The position numbers and the translations under genes were made by a program. 64,000 nt of DNA, from the NCBI GenBank assembly GCA_021018815.1, contig JAITYX010000064.1, positions 2,017,501-2,081,500 of the forward strand. The letters run 5' to 3'. Origin of the DNA: Talinum fruticosum (taxonomy: Eukaryota; Streptophyta; Magnoliopsida; Caryophyllales; Talinaceae). Positions 49,101-60,955 of the stretch are shown piece by piece; the first letter of the stretch is position 1; each line of letters starts with the position of its first letter. The notes under the pieces are model-generated. The model saw nothing but the letters and a program-made list of their open reading frames with translations, ran no database searches and had not been told where the DNA came from.

Positions 49101-52100
49101 CACGGGTGGCCGTGCGGCCTTCTTGACTTTGAACCCTTGGCCCGATGCTCTGCACGGTTGTACTCGACTTGATCGGTTCTAGGCTCCTTTTAGACTCAAA
49201 CCTTCCTCTCTATCGCTTTTCATCGCATTTGCCTCGAATCCCTTTCATTTAAGCTCAAAAACTTGTAGTTAAGAGATTTACGAGCCTAGGTGCGATAAAG
49301 AGAAAATGAGCATAATTTAACCCAAAATTAAACAAATATCATCAAAATCACCACGGAATTGGGTGAAATAATGCCATAAAAAGCGATAAATACAAGGTTT
49401 AACAACTCCGTCATGCTTAGCTCTTGCTTGTCCCTAAGTAAGATTATCAATTAACGATCCCGGGCTAAACTTCGTATTTACCTTCCTCAGGTGACGCGTT
49501 AACGGTTCAATCAATGGGAAATAACCATGCACACAGAGAACCTATTGAAAGTTTCGTACTTTTCATGAAAACTTGTTTGAAAATTTCAATGACTATAATG
49601 CTTGGTTAGAATATACGACGGTTCACTCATGACGCCCTCAAACAAATGGCGAAATAGTTTGACTGGTGGAACCTCACTTTAGGGAATGTGGACCGCTCCA
49701 ACTCATTTGAAGTTTTTTTAAAGGGTTCTCTTAATATCTCTTTTCAAAAACATAACCTACCATAGGTTTGATCATATTCTCATCCTCCACCACTATAGAG
49801 GCAAATTGCAAGTGCACTCAAGAGGTATTGACTAAGGTTCATTGGTCGAATGGGGAATCAATTTGGGGAATGTGGAGCTAAATAGCCGAGGCTTAACAAT
49901 TCAGGAGCCAAAAAAACAAAAAAACACTTCCAACATGACTAAAAACTTTCTCCCAATTCACCTCTTAAAGGACAACCAAGTTTTAAGACAACTTAAGGAA
50001 TGAGCATGAAACTTCTTGAACTTTCCACATGCCAATCACTTATTTTTTTACTCTTTTTAGTTCTTTTAATTCTTTTCTTTCTTTTTTCTCTTCAATTTTT
50101 TTTTCAAAACTTTTGGAATAGACACCATTGGCATGAGAATGATAAATAGTACTCAATCCCAAAAGAGTCTATAAGAGGGACTTATCATTTTTTCTTCAAC
50201 ATGGGTCCCGATTTCAAACTACAAACCGAATGGAATACCCCATCATTCAATCCAAAACTACCTAAGAAATATTGCCCCACTAGACCTGGCTTAGGTATAG
50301 GAAATGTATATAAGCCAAAAGTAGAGTAGATGTCGGTGTACCAAGAAACAAGTTATAAAGTTCAAAGGGGTAACAAAATGGTATAAATGAATGGGGTGGC
50401 TTTTTGGCTCATGTAGCTTGAAAATAAATGAATGCTTTTATCATATTACACAATGCACATGCCAAGTGTGGTCTCGAAGAGAAACAAAACAAGTTCTATA
50501 GGTATTCATCAAGGAAGATTCACACAAGAAATATAAGATTAAAAATTGATGAATTAGTCTATAAGGCTCAAAGTCTCACGGGTTTATCTACCACATTCAA
50601 CAACTAGCTCAAATAATTTACCACTTGCTCAAGTTTAACCAATTATGCAAAGAAATTCTTAAAGACTACCGGGAAGCAACACAAGGCATCACAATCAAAT
50701 CCATTTGCAAGTTTATTCCCACAAAGTTTCCACTAAGAATGTGCAATCAAATCATGCACAATCACGCCCATTGAACGACTATTACACTTCACATCATCAT
50801 CATAAGAGGGGTTTTAAAGCAACCTTTTTAAAATTTTTTTTTCAAAGTAAAGAAAACTAACTAAAAAAACTCACTAAAAAAACTCACGAAAGAGAAAACG
50901 AAGGAAGGGTGGAACGTGTTTTTCTCAAGTTCTTAAAGATGCCCATCACCTCGCATCTCTTCTTGTGATTAAAAACGAAAAAAGCAAAATAGTATACAAT
51001 GCATAATCCTAACTAATATGCTTATGTTGAGTCCTATATGCCAGAATGTGAAAGAAAACAAAGAAAACGAAACCTAATGCATCTATATGAATGCAAGTCA
51101 TGCAACTATACTACACGAATCATCCACCAACCAACAACCAGCAGAAATCTCCCATAATAGTCAATCATGCCAAATCAAGTTGCATTGAAACACCCCCATG
51201 CTTGAGCTATTCATTGTCCCCAACGAAAATGTTACATGAGAAAGAGAAGGGGAGGGGATGAAACTCATAGTGCATCGGGGTGGAGGATAGGGGCACCGAA
51301 AGTGCCCATAGGCATGAAAAACAAGACGCTTCACCCCATCAATGCAGCTCCTTAGGTGCTCAAAACCTTACCGAGTCTCCCATAAAAGTCTCGAGTGCAC
51401 GGAATCTCTCAACCGCTCGACCGAACCGAAGGCGGTTGAGATGGTCGAGGATGGAATGGAACAGAATTCGGTGGTGGGAGGAGCAATGAGAAGGGGAGTG
51501 TTAATCCCATCCGGGTGTGTAGATTCGTGCTCCTCGGGGTGCCTAAATAGCCCAACTTTAACTCCAAGCATGAGACGGGGAGGCACCAAATCCACTCGGC
51601 CGTGTAGTGAACCGACCATAGGATCAATTGCGCTTGTTGGTGATAGTGGTCTTGGCTAGATCACGGAAACAAAACAAGGCTACCTTGTGGTGGTTGATAT
51701 AAAATGCGTTGCCTTCAAGCACGGAAAGCTTCATATGCTTCCAAGCGTCGTAATTAAGCAAACCACGGGGTGTAGCAACTTAAGTGAGGACAAGTCAACC
51801 CCAACTCCTAAACGCACACTTAAGAAGGAAACGATGCCCCGGTAGCTAACTAAAATGATTTGGTCACTAGGTCCCTAATGTGGTCTAAGAGCAAAGCACC
51901 ACGGTTAACGGGGACGTCATGCAAGATCGCCTATAATAGGAAAAGCTCCAAGCTCCTAACATTATTTTGGCTATAGTGGTGAGCGAAGATGGAGTTAGCC
52001 ATAGTGCGCTGGAGATAATGTAGTATGGGGTTACAAATGAAAGTGGTCTTGCTCTTTTGGCGGTTAAAGTAACGGATACACCCATCATTTAAGGGATAAG

Positions 52101-55100
52101 TCGGTCTCGCTGCACAACTTAAAGATTGGCAAAAGCAAACAGATTCGGATGAATAATCTCTGTGTTCACGGTGACGAGACCGTGGTGAGGGAGGCCAAGC
52201 GCGTTGTTAAAATCGCCCAAACTCATTTCAAAAGTCTTTCCTAAACGAAAATGTACAATAAAGCGGTCCTCCTCATCGGGTGGGTTGTTATCAAGCCTAA
52301 ACGAGCTAAAGAACTCCCAAACAAGCCTAGCATAGACCCCAAATCGTCGAGTAATCAACTCAAACAAACCCAAGTTTGTCTGCAGTAAACACATTTCATC
52401 CCACAAACCCAAATTTTTCATCCAATCAACATCCACAAATTTGGGTGTACTAACCTCTCTTGAGACAATCTCATCATACTTAGACTTTTGAGCAAGTATT
52501 AAGGAATTTAATTTCGTAAGTATTTGCGAATGCGAAGATTAAGAGGTTTTACCTTGGGCCACGGGGCCCGGCCGAAGAGGAAGCGCCGGTAGTGGTGTTG
52601 GTGCGCAGCAGTTTCTTGTTTGGCGGCATGTTGGAGCAAACAATGGAGTTCTTTCCACACCTAATTCCGAGAGTTGGCAGCAAAACTTCGAACACCCAAG
52701 TTCAAACCCTAAAAGTGAGCACCAAATTCCACAATTAAGCACCGAACCCTAAAATCAGCTTCAAGCACAAAAATCTAGTGGCTAAATTCTTTCAAAAGGT
52801 GATCTTTTCGAGGTTTGGAGTTCCTAGAGTTCTAATAAGTGGAGGGACTCACATTATTGAGAAGAAGTTTGAAGCCATGCTTAGGAAATATAGGGTGCAT
52901 CACAAAGTTGGTGTAGGTTATCACCCCTAAACTAATGGGCAAGTAGAGATTTCAAATTGGAAAATCAAGTCTATTTTGAAGAAAACAATTTCGAGGTAGA
53001 GAAGAGATTGGCAAGAGATTGGAAGACAAGCTAGATGACGCTTTATGGACTTACAGGATAGCTTTCAAAACCCCTATTGGGACTACACCGTTTAGGTTGG
53101 TTTTTGCGAAGCCATGTCGGCTCCTCGCGGAGTTGGGGCACAAAGCGTTTTGGGTCATAAAGCACCTCAATTTTGATCTCAAGGTCGGGGAAAGGGAAAG
53201 AGGGAAAGGCAATTGCTGCAATTGAATGAGTTGGATGAGATTAGGATGGATGTGTACGAAAAACTCTAGGATTTACAAGGAAAAAAAGAAAAAGTGGCAT
53301 GACAAATGTATCAACAGTAACGTAAGAGAATTTCGGGAAGGGGATCTAGTCCTTTTGTTCAACTCAAGGCTGAAATTATTTCCCAAAAACTCGCTCACGA
53401 TGGTCGTGGTCATTCAAAGTTTTCAAGGTGTTTCATATGGGGTCGTGGAAATAGATATCGAAACATATTTGGGCCATTAGTTTGGAGGTGATAGCCTAAA
53501 CCAACTTTGTGATGCACCCCATATTTCCTAACTTCAAACTTCTTCTCAATAAAGTGAGTCCCTCCATCACTTATTAGAACTCAACGAACTCCAAACCTCG
53601 GAAAGATCACCTTTTGAAAGAATTTAGCCATCGGATTTTTGTGCTTGAATATGATTTTAGGGTTTGATGCTTGGTTGTGGAGTTTCGTGCTCGATTTTAG
53701 GGTTTGAACTTGGGTGTTCGGAGGTTTGGTGCTATCTCTCGTAATTGGGCGTGGAAAGATCTCCTTTGTTGCTCCATCCAACATGTTGCCAAAGAAGAAA
53801 CCGCCCACCACCACCGGTGCTTCTTCCTTTTAGGCCGGGCCCCGTGGCTTAAGGTAAAACATCTCAATCTTCTCATGTCTGCAAATACTTATGGAATTGA
53901 ATTCCTTAATGCTCAAAAGTCTAAATATGATGAGATTGTCTCTAGAGAGGTTAGAGCACCCAAATTTGTGGATGTTGATTGGATGAAACATTTGGGTTTG
54001 TGGGATGATATGTGTTTATTGTTGACAAACTTTGGTTTGCTTGAGTTGGTTACTCGACGATTTGGGATCTATGCTAGGCTTGTTCGGGAGTTCTATAGCT
54101 CGTTTAGGCTTGATACCAACCCACCCGATGAGAAGGACCGCTTTATTATGCATTTTCGTTTAGGAAATCGGACTTTTGAAATGAGTTTGGATGATTTTAA
54201 TAACACCCTTGGCCTCCCTCATCATGGTCTCGTCACCTAGGGATACAAAGATTATTAATTTGAAGCTTTTTGACAATCTATTAGTTGTGCGGCGAGATCG
54301 ACTTATCCCTTAAGTGATGGAGGTGTCCGTTACTTTAACCCCCAAAAGAGTAAGGCCATTTTCTTTTGTAACCCTATTTTGCGTTATCTCTAGTGCACTC
54401 GGCTACTCCATCTTTGCTCGCCACGATAGCTAGAATACCGCTAGGAGCTCGAGCTTTTCCTATTGTGGGTGGCCTTGTGTGACGTCCCTATTAACTCGGT
54501 GCTCTGCTCTTAGAGCACATTAGGGACCAATTAGTGACCAAATCATCTTGGTTAGCAACCGGCGGCATCGCTACCACCTTAGCTATGCATTTAGGAGTTG
54601 GGGTTAACTTGTCTTCACTTAAGCCGATACACCCCCCGTGGTTTGCTCAATTATGATGCTTGCACTCATATGAAGATTTTTGTGCTTCAAGGCTACGCAT
54701 TTTATGTTAACCACCACGAGGTAGTCTTGTTTTGTATCCTTGATCCAGCCAATAACACTATCACCAACAAGCGCAATTGATCCTATGATCGGTTCGCTGC
54801 ATAGCCGAGTGGATCCGGTGCCGCCCCGTCTCAAGCCGGAGTTGAAGTTGGGCCATTTGGGCACCTCGAGGAGCAAGAATTTGCACAGCCGGATGGGATT
54901 AACTCCCTTCTCGTTGCTCCTCCCCCACCGAATTCATGTTTCGATCCATGCTCGACCATCTCAACCGCCTTGAGGACGGTTTGAGAAATTTCGTGCGGCA
55001 CCATCGTATCGAGACTCAACAGGGTTTTGAGCACCTAGGCAGCCCCATTGATGGGGTGGAGTGTGTTGTTTTACATGCCTATGAGCACTTTCGGTGCCCT

Positions 55101-58100
55101 TATCCTCCACCCGAGTGGCAACCTCGTGGGCCACCTGGCGTGCTGCACTCGTGATGTGCATCCCCTCCCTTTCTAATTCTCTTGTGACATTTTCATTGGG
55201 GACAATGAATAACTCAAGCATGGGGGTGTTTCAAGTGCAACTTGATTTGGCATGATTGACTATTTTGGGAGATTTTTGTTGGTTGGTGGATGATTCGTGT
55301 AGTATAGTGGCATTGCATTCATATAAATGCATTAGTTTTCATTTTCTTTGTCTTCTTTCTATTACTAGCATATAGGACTCAACATAAGCATATTAGTTAG
55401 GATTATGCATTGCATACTATTTTGCTTTTTTTTGTTTTAATCATAAGAAGAGATGCGAGGTGATGGGCATGTGTAAGCACTTGAGGTAAACATGTTCCAT
55501 CCTTCTTTCGTTTTCTTTTTCGTGAGTTTCTTTTTAGTTAGTTTTCTTTGCTTAAAAAAAGGTTGTTTTCAAAACTTCTCTTATGATGATGATGTGAAGT
55601 GTGATGGTCGATCAATGAGCGTGATTGTGCATGATTTGCTTGCCCATTCTTAGTTGAAACATTTTGTGGGAATAAACTTGCAAATGAATTTGATTGTGAT
55701 ACCTTGTGTTGCTTGCCGGTTGTCTTTGAGAATTTTTTTGCATGATTGGTTAAACTTGAGTAAGTGGTAAATTATTTGATTCCTTGTGTGACTCTTCCTT
55801 GATGCATACCTCTAGAATTTGTTCTGTTCTCTTCGAGGCCACACTTGGCATGTGCGTTGTGTAGTATGATAGAGGTATTCATTTGTTTTCAAGTTCCATG
55901 AGCCAAAAAGCCACCCCATTCATTTATACCCTTTTGCTACCCCTTTGACATCTACTCTACCTTTGGCCTATATACATTACCTATACTTAAGCCGTGTCTA
56001 GCGGAGCAATATTTCTTGGGTAGTTTTGGGTTGAATGATGGAGTGTTCCATTTGGTTCGTAGTTTGAAATCGGGACTGGTGTTGAAGAAAAAAATGATAA
56101 GTCGCTCTTTTAGACTTTTTAGGATTGAGTAGTGTTTATAATTCCCATGCCAATGGTGTTTATTCCAAAAAGTTTTGAAAAAAAAAAATAAAGAAAAAAA
56201 GAATTAAAAGAAGAAAATATATTTTGAAAAAAGAAGAAAAAAGAGTGAAGAAATAAGTGATTAGCACGTCAAAAGTTCAAGAAGTTTCACGCTCATTCCT
56301 TAAGTTGTCTTAAAATTGAGTTGTGCCTAAAGAAGTGAATTCGGAGAGAGTTTTTAATCATGTTGAAAGTGTCTTTTTTTGCTCCGAAGAAATAGGGTCT
56401 CGGCTATTTAACTACACATTCCCCAAATTGATTCCTCTTTCTACCAATGAACCTTAGCCACGTTAAAGCTTAAAAGGCCTCTATTGCAACTTTGTTTTGC
56501 CTCTATAGTGGTGAAGGATGAGAATATAACCAAGCCTATGTTAGGTTATGTTTTTGAAAAGAGATATTGAGAGAACCCTTAAAAATAATTTCAAATGAGT
56601 TGGAGCAATCCACATTCCCTAAAGTGAGGTTCCACCGGTCAAATTAGTTCGCCATTTGTTTGAAGGCGTGATGAGTGTTAATGTGATTCAATATGGGGAC
56701 AGCTTGTACATTCTAACAAAGCATTATAGTCATTGAATTTTCAAACAAGTGAACGTACGAAACTTTGAATAGGTTGTCCGTGTGCATGGTTATTGCCCAT
56801 TGATTGAACCGTTTAACGCGGCACTCGGAGTAGGGTGAATACGAAGTTTAACCTCGGGATCGTTAATTGATAATCTTGCTTAGGAACAAGCAAGAGCTAA
56901 GCATGGGGGAGTTGTTAAACCTTGTATTTATCACTTTTAAGGCATTATTTCACCCAATTCGTGGTGATTTTAATGATATTTATTTGGTTTTAGGTTAAAT
57001 TATGCTCATTTTCTCTTTATCGCCAACTAGGCTCGTAAATATCTTAATTACGGGTTTTTGGGCTTAAATGAAGGGGATTCAAGGCAAATTCGATGAAAAG
57101 CAATAGAAAGGAAGGTTTGAGCCTAAAAGGAGGCGAAAAGGAGCCTAGAACTCATCAAGTCACGTACGTGCCGTGGAGAGTATCGAGTCAAGGGTTCAAA
57201 GTCAAGGATGGGTCCACGGCCACCCTTGCACACCTTGCACGCCTCGTTGAAAAATGGACAACGTTGAAGTCGTGCACGGCTAGGCGTGCGGGGGCAAAAG
57301 GATGCGGAGCACGGCCGTGCGGAATCTACACGACCGTGCGACTTAGAGATTTTCCCGATTTATCTCGTTTCCAAATTGTATTTTTGGGACATCTTTCATT
57401 CATTCTAAGTTTTAGCTAGGATTTTTCATTAGAGAGTACTCAAGAACTTGCAAGGATTATTGTCTATTACAAGGTTATTTACAATTCAATCGTATCAATT
57501 TCGTTTCGGTAATTGGAATTTAGTTTTGATTTCGGACATATTATGTGATTAATCCCAATTTAAGGCTTTTTATCATTTGAATTCTTTTATCGTTAATTTA
57601 GCAACTAGTTAATCGAAACCAATCATTGTCGAATTGAGTTTCACCTAGAATAGAGTCCGTAAGTGGATTTTAGTAGTTGAAAGCGAGTTCTTCGAGGAAA
57701 CGACCCGTACTTGCCGGTTGTTAACGACGAGTTACACCGTACGCTTGCGGTATTTTCTCAACACTTGATTTTCAGTAATGTTTTTAGTTTTTTGTTGTTT
57801 GTCATCATGTTATTTCACTTATGCTTACAATTGAGAAATATTCTACGAGAATAAGTCAATATCCTTTTAGCATAATCACGTCGAATTCCTGGATAGTTGA
57901 CTCAACACTTTTACATTCCTTCTTTGCCCTTGCGCTGGCAAAAACTCTAAAATGGTGACTTAGGGCAGTTCAACTGATATTATCATAGGATCTCTAAACT
58001 TTTTAAAGCCTCTGGATATTAATTTCCTTTCTTTTTCATATTAGCATGATGACTTGAGAAATACAGATGCTTTTTCTTGGGTGTGGGAATGAGGGCTTTA

Positions 58101-60955
58101 TTATTCTTCACTTTTACTTCATGAAAAACAAGGGAGTTGGCGAGGAGCTAAGTATAGGGAGATGTTGGCCTCAGATCTCAACCATTTGTAGAGCTAACAA
58201 AAACGTCAATTAGCTGACGAGTTCAATCCTGCACCTGGGAAATCCTTCTCTCCCTCGATAGATGTGGTTTGGTGATCCTCCATTCCTCCTATTGTTTCTT
58301 TCCAAATTTTTTAAAATAGAGGACATGCAACTTCTCGAAATAGAAACTATAAACTAAATGGTTACAGTACTTTTCTTAGTCGTATTTAACTTCCCCTCAT
58401 AGGTTGAAAGTTCAGATCCCACTAGGATATTAGGGAGGAGGTTTCCCTGCTTACCAGCTTTCTTCCATTCCAGGCCCTTTCCCACTAGGTTATTTGTATA
58501 AATGATTGGGCTATTCATATTAAGATCTAAAGGTGGACACTAAACATTTCTTTGAAAGCTGAATTATGTGCCGTGAATGGTAATTAAAGGCTAAAATGTA
58601 GTTTATGTGACAACAATAATTTGAAAACAACTATCTAATTCTTTTAGCAGTATCTTGCCCATAGTGCCCCTTCCCACTGGCATCTGCTGGCCCTGCCCAG
58701 CCCACTATTGACCCCCCATGACTTCTCTCCAAACCTACATCTCCCTACCATCCCTCCATGCCCCACCCTTGCGGAGGCCACTGCCCGGGTTGTGGCTTGC
58801 TGCTGGCTGTTAACCCTCAATAGCAGCTTCCGCCACCCCTCCCCTGCCCCGACACATTCTTTATCCCTTCCACCTTCTTTTCCCTCCTATCTCTCTGCAT
58901 CAATTGCTGTCCCCTCTCCCCCTCCCCTCTTTCCTGCCAATGGCTGGTCCCCTTCACAGCCAAATTTGTAAAACTTTTAATTCTAACCTCCTATTCCTTG
59001 TTTTTCTCTATCCTTCATACCACACCATCTTTGAAGTACCATAGCACTACTTTTCTTTAACATGACCCATTGCCAGCAACTCCTAAGTTGCCAGCTTTGC
59101 TGGTGCATCAAATTTGGAGGGAGAATCCAAAGATCGAAACAGATTAGACTAGCGTGAACGATGCTGACATGGCCAGTGTGAACGATGCTGACAGGCAGTT
59201 GACAGGGAAATGATGAGGGGGTGAAGGACATAGAGAGGTCTCTCCTATATGACCTGAAATCAATGTAAAGGTCAGTTGGGCGTCGTTTTCGCATTGTTTA
59301 CAAATTTTCATTAATGAGTTCATACCGTGCCTTCTTTTGGCTTTTCTTCCGAGTTGATCCTAACCTTCCCCTCCCCCCAAAAAAAAAAAAAGTCTGAACA
59401 GCATTTTTTTCCCTGGGATTGCTGTGAGATTAATCTAAACCATTCGATCTTCAATTCTTCAGTTGAGGTTGCAGATTTATATTTTGAGCATGTAATGTGT
59501 TGTATGCTACCTGATACCAAATCTTCATATAATCTACATTTTTAGATAGATAGATAGATAGACAGAGGAAGACCAGGGGCAGGGGGAGGCTTTGCCTTCT
59601 TATTTGCTTATTGTTGAAACATAGTATTTGTTTCCTATGTTGTTTGGAGTATTCATTTTGTCTCAATTATTCATGTACTGAAGTATCCATGTGGAAACCG
59701 AAAACTCTGGTCTCTGGCATGGGCATGAACCCTTGGCAGCTTATTATTAAACCCCCAACACATGTAATCTTCAAAGAATGGGTGAGCCTGAACCCAAGAT
59801 GCATATTGATGTAGCAGAATCCAATTAATATATTTAACTTTTGGCATGTAAAGTATGCTGAGCAGCCTGTTTCCTGCTAATGATATGTGATTTCATTTCA
59901 ATGAGGTGTAATTATAAACTTTTTCCTCCTATCCAGTGCTCTATGTTCTAAATACTACATTAGCTCCTGCACTTGGCTATCCCTTGAATCCTCAAGCTGC
60001 TGTGACAGCTGAGAAAGTCTTGGATGCATCCTTGTCAAAAATTGAATCTATCTGGCTTAAAGGGAGTGGGAAGTTCTTACTGGGAAGTAACCAGCCGTCT
60101 ATAGCAGATCTTAGCCTTGCCTGTGAGATAATGCAATTAGAGGTAAGAAGACATCAAGCTTCTTACTTGTTTTGATTTATCAAAAATAGGTTCAGGTCTA
60201 ACATTGACTATTTCTATTTTTCTGTTCAACCTTCTTGCTTGTTTTGCTTTATCATGTGCCTGACACATGAATTGGTTGATGAAGGAGACATCAAGCATGC
60301 TGAAACATATTTGTGTTAATTACATGTTGGGCAAGTATAGCACGTAAACTTGTGTTACATTTCTCATTGCTGATTGATCTTGTTAATAGCATGGTGCTAA
60401 ACAAGAGGACATGAAATTGAGTTGGTAACTGTGATGAAATGCCTTTAACTCCACTTTTTGAGCGTGTATTGGAGGTTTACCTTATGTTCCTCCCCCCGCC
60501 CCCCAAAAAAAAAACGGAAGAGAAAACCCATCAAAGAGGGGGGAGCATAAACACGCTTATTGCTTATGAGGCTGATTTTTGTCCGTGCTCCTGTATGCCT
60601 TTCTACACTTTTCTTGCAGATTTTCCTCTTTGCTATAAGGTGTTTCTAAAACTTAATTATATTGACCTTAGTTATCCCTAATTATTCTACTAATACCCAA
60701 CTAAGATTGAAAAAAAGGACATTCATAAATTTGATTTGGTTTCAGGTCTTGGATGAGAAGGATCGTGCTCGGATATTAAGTCCATACAGCAAGGTTCAAG
60801 AGTGGATTGAAGCTACAAAGAATGCAACAAAACCTCATTTCGATGATGTTCATGGGATCCTTTACAGAGCCAAGGCAAGATTTCAGAATCAAAGAGAAAG
60901 AGACATTGCTCAAACTAAACCTGGCTTGAAGGGTGCATTGCAGTCTAAGATATGA
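43190..60955 (+). CDS. theta-class glutathione S-transferase, copy 3, with peroxisomal C-terminus
   Basis: Seven exons: 43190-43254, 43412-43485, 46021-46081, 47538-47591, 47733-47812, 59937-60142 and 60746-60955. They total 750 nt and give 249 aa, with all junctions in phase. The catalytic serine is at residue 11 ([15 protein letters not shown]). The glutathione-site segment is [17 protein letters not shown], followed by [18 protein letters not shown]. The C-terminal domain contains [12 protein letters not shown] and [19 protein letters not shown]. The tail is about 22 residues longer than in copy 2, is basic, and ends LQSKI. SKI is a PTS1-type tripeptide known at the end of Arabidopsis peroxisomal theta GSTs, so peroxisomal hydroperoxide reduction is the likely role. 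Intron 5 is 12.1 kb because of a 9.8-kb retroelement insertion, yet its splice sites remain intact. This is the best candidate for the ancestral-type copy. Confidence 0.92.
46659..47186 (+). repeat. direct duplication in intron 3 of GST copy 3
   Basis: Copy A (46659-46844) is contiguous, from AGGATATCTGGCAACTATG to TGTGAAATATACTG. Copy B (46852-47186) has the same ends but is interrupted after GAAAGGC by about 150 bp (about 46906-47052), after which it resumes with GAGAAACAATTTTGTCGG. Either copy B gained an insertion or copy A lost the segment. Confidence 0.8.
48002..49404 (-). repeat. left LTR of the palindromic element, reverse orientation
   Basis: 1403 bp. On the minus strand it runs TGTTAAACCTTG to CTCAACA and is preceded on that strand by a purine-rich CATGACGGAG. 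It is full length compared with the solo LTR at 7773-9210. A CpG-rich GCACGG/GTGCGG cluster lies at about 48948-49160. Confidence 0.85.
49405..51240 (-). other. left-arm 3' non-coding region of the retroelement
   Basis: No coding sequence. It is the inverted counterpart of 55160-56912; for example, the CCTAACTAATATGCTTATGTTG and GAGATGCGAGGTGATGGGC segments occur in both arms. It would be the 3' untranslated region between the env-like ORF and the LTR. Confidence 0.7.
51241..52629 (-). pseudogene. Athila-type ORF1/env-like protein, left-arm copy, broken
   Basis: The minus strand starts at ATG 52629 and meets a stop within about 30 codons. The conserved core follows in the 52119-52436 frame ([53 protein letters not shown]). 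C-terminal pieces are spread over 51280-51660 in other frames. This resembles the Arabidopsis retrotransposon ORF-1 (Athila) family, whose function is unknown. Frameshifts are present throughout. Confidence 0.6.
52741..53480 (+). pseudogene. Ty3/gypsy (Athila-type) integrase fragment
   Basis: Plus-strand integrase core and C-terminal region. It begins [20 protein letters not shown] and continues into [30 protein letters not shown] and then [13 protein letters not shown]. In this copy the conserved Asp codon after VLI-S is missing (ISGGTH); the reversed right-arm fragment keeps it (ISDGGTHF). Stops and frameshifts at about 52926, 52996 and 53225 break it. Confidence 0.75.
53481..53660 (-). pseudogene. 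reversed integrase fragment of the right arm
   Basis: The minus strand repeats the start of the central integrase ([15 protein letters not shown], then ISDGGTHF). It is the mirror image of 52770-52960 and marks the inner edge of the right palindrome arm. Confidence 0.7.
53783..55154 (+). pseudogene. Athila-type ORF1/env-like protein, right-arm copy, broken
   Basis: ATG at 53783 ([16 protein letters not shown]) is followed by a stop at about 53831. The core is open to 54240 in another frame: [58 protein letters not shown]. Later pieces lie at 54598-54780, 54740-54973 and 54936-55154, ending with a run rich in Pro and Gly. It is the same protein as the left arm, in inverted orientation. Confidence 0.6.
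55155..56912 (+). other. right-arm 3' non-coding region with polypurine tract
   Basis: No gene. It mirrors 49405-51240. GCATGGGGGAG at 56901-56911, directly before the TGTTAAACC start of the LTR, is a good polypurine-tract candidate and sets this LTR as a 3' LTR on the plus strand. Confidence 0.65.
56913..57763 (+). repeat. right LTR of the palindromic element
   Basis: 851 bp, from TGTTAAACCTTG to CTCAACA. Compared with the left LTR it lacks about 550 bp from its middle (around 57540), the part with the AATCCCAATCTAAG counterpart region. The CpG-rich GCACGG cluster is kept at about 57160-57345. Confidence 0.8.
57764..59936 (+). other. remaining part of GST copy 3 intron 5
   Basis: Intron sequence between the retroelement and exon 6. 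No gene is present. 58660-58980 is unusually C-rich (a run of CCC-containing words, low complexity). An A-run and a GATA microsatellite occur near 59375 and 59545. Confidence 0.6.

Larger units (their letters stand above)
48002..57763. mobile_element. palindromic Athila-like Ty3/gypsy retroelement in intron 5 of GST copy 3
   Basis: The ends are exact inverted termini: TGTTGAGAAAATACCGCAAG at 48002 and CTTGCGGTATTTTCTCAACA ending at 57763. Left arm (48002 to about 52960) and right arm (about 53480 to 57763) carry the same series in opposite orientation: LTR, purine tract, 3' non-coding region, env-like ORF1 and a reversed integrase fragment. They look about 85-90% identical by eye. The unique centre (about 52960-53480) is the C-terminal part of integrase on the plus strand. 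gag, protease and reverse transcriptase are absent. The flanks (AGTAG and CTTGA) show no target duplication, so this is not one simple insertion. Confidence 0.8.

Noticed and set aside
53704..54240. The long env-like frame as a host gene
   Set aside because: It has an inverted copy at 52119-52629 and lies between retroelement integrase and LTR, so it belongs to the retroelement.
48002..57763. A single ordinary LTR retrotransposon
   Set aside because: The LTRs are inverted, the internal parts are mirrored, and the flanks show no target duplication.
58708..58971. Pro/Ser-rich open frame in GST copy 3 intron 5
   Set aside because: It follows from C-rich low-complexity DNA, with no sign of a domain.
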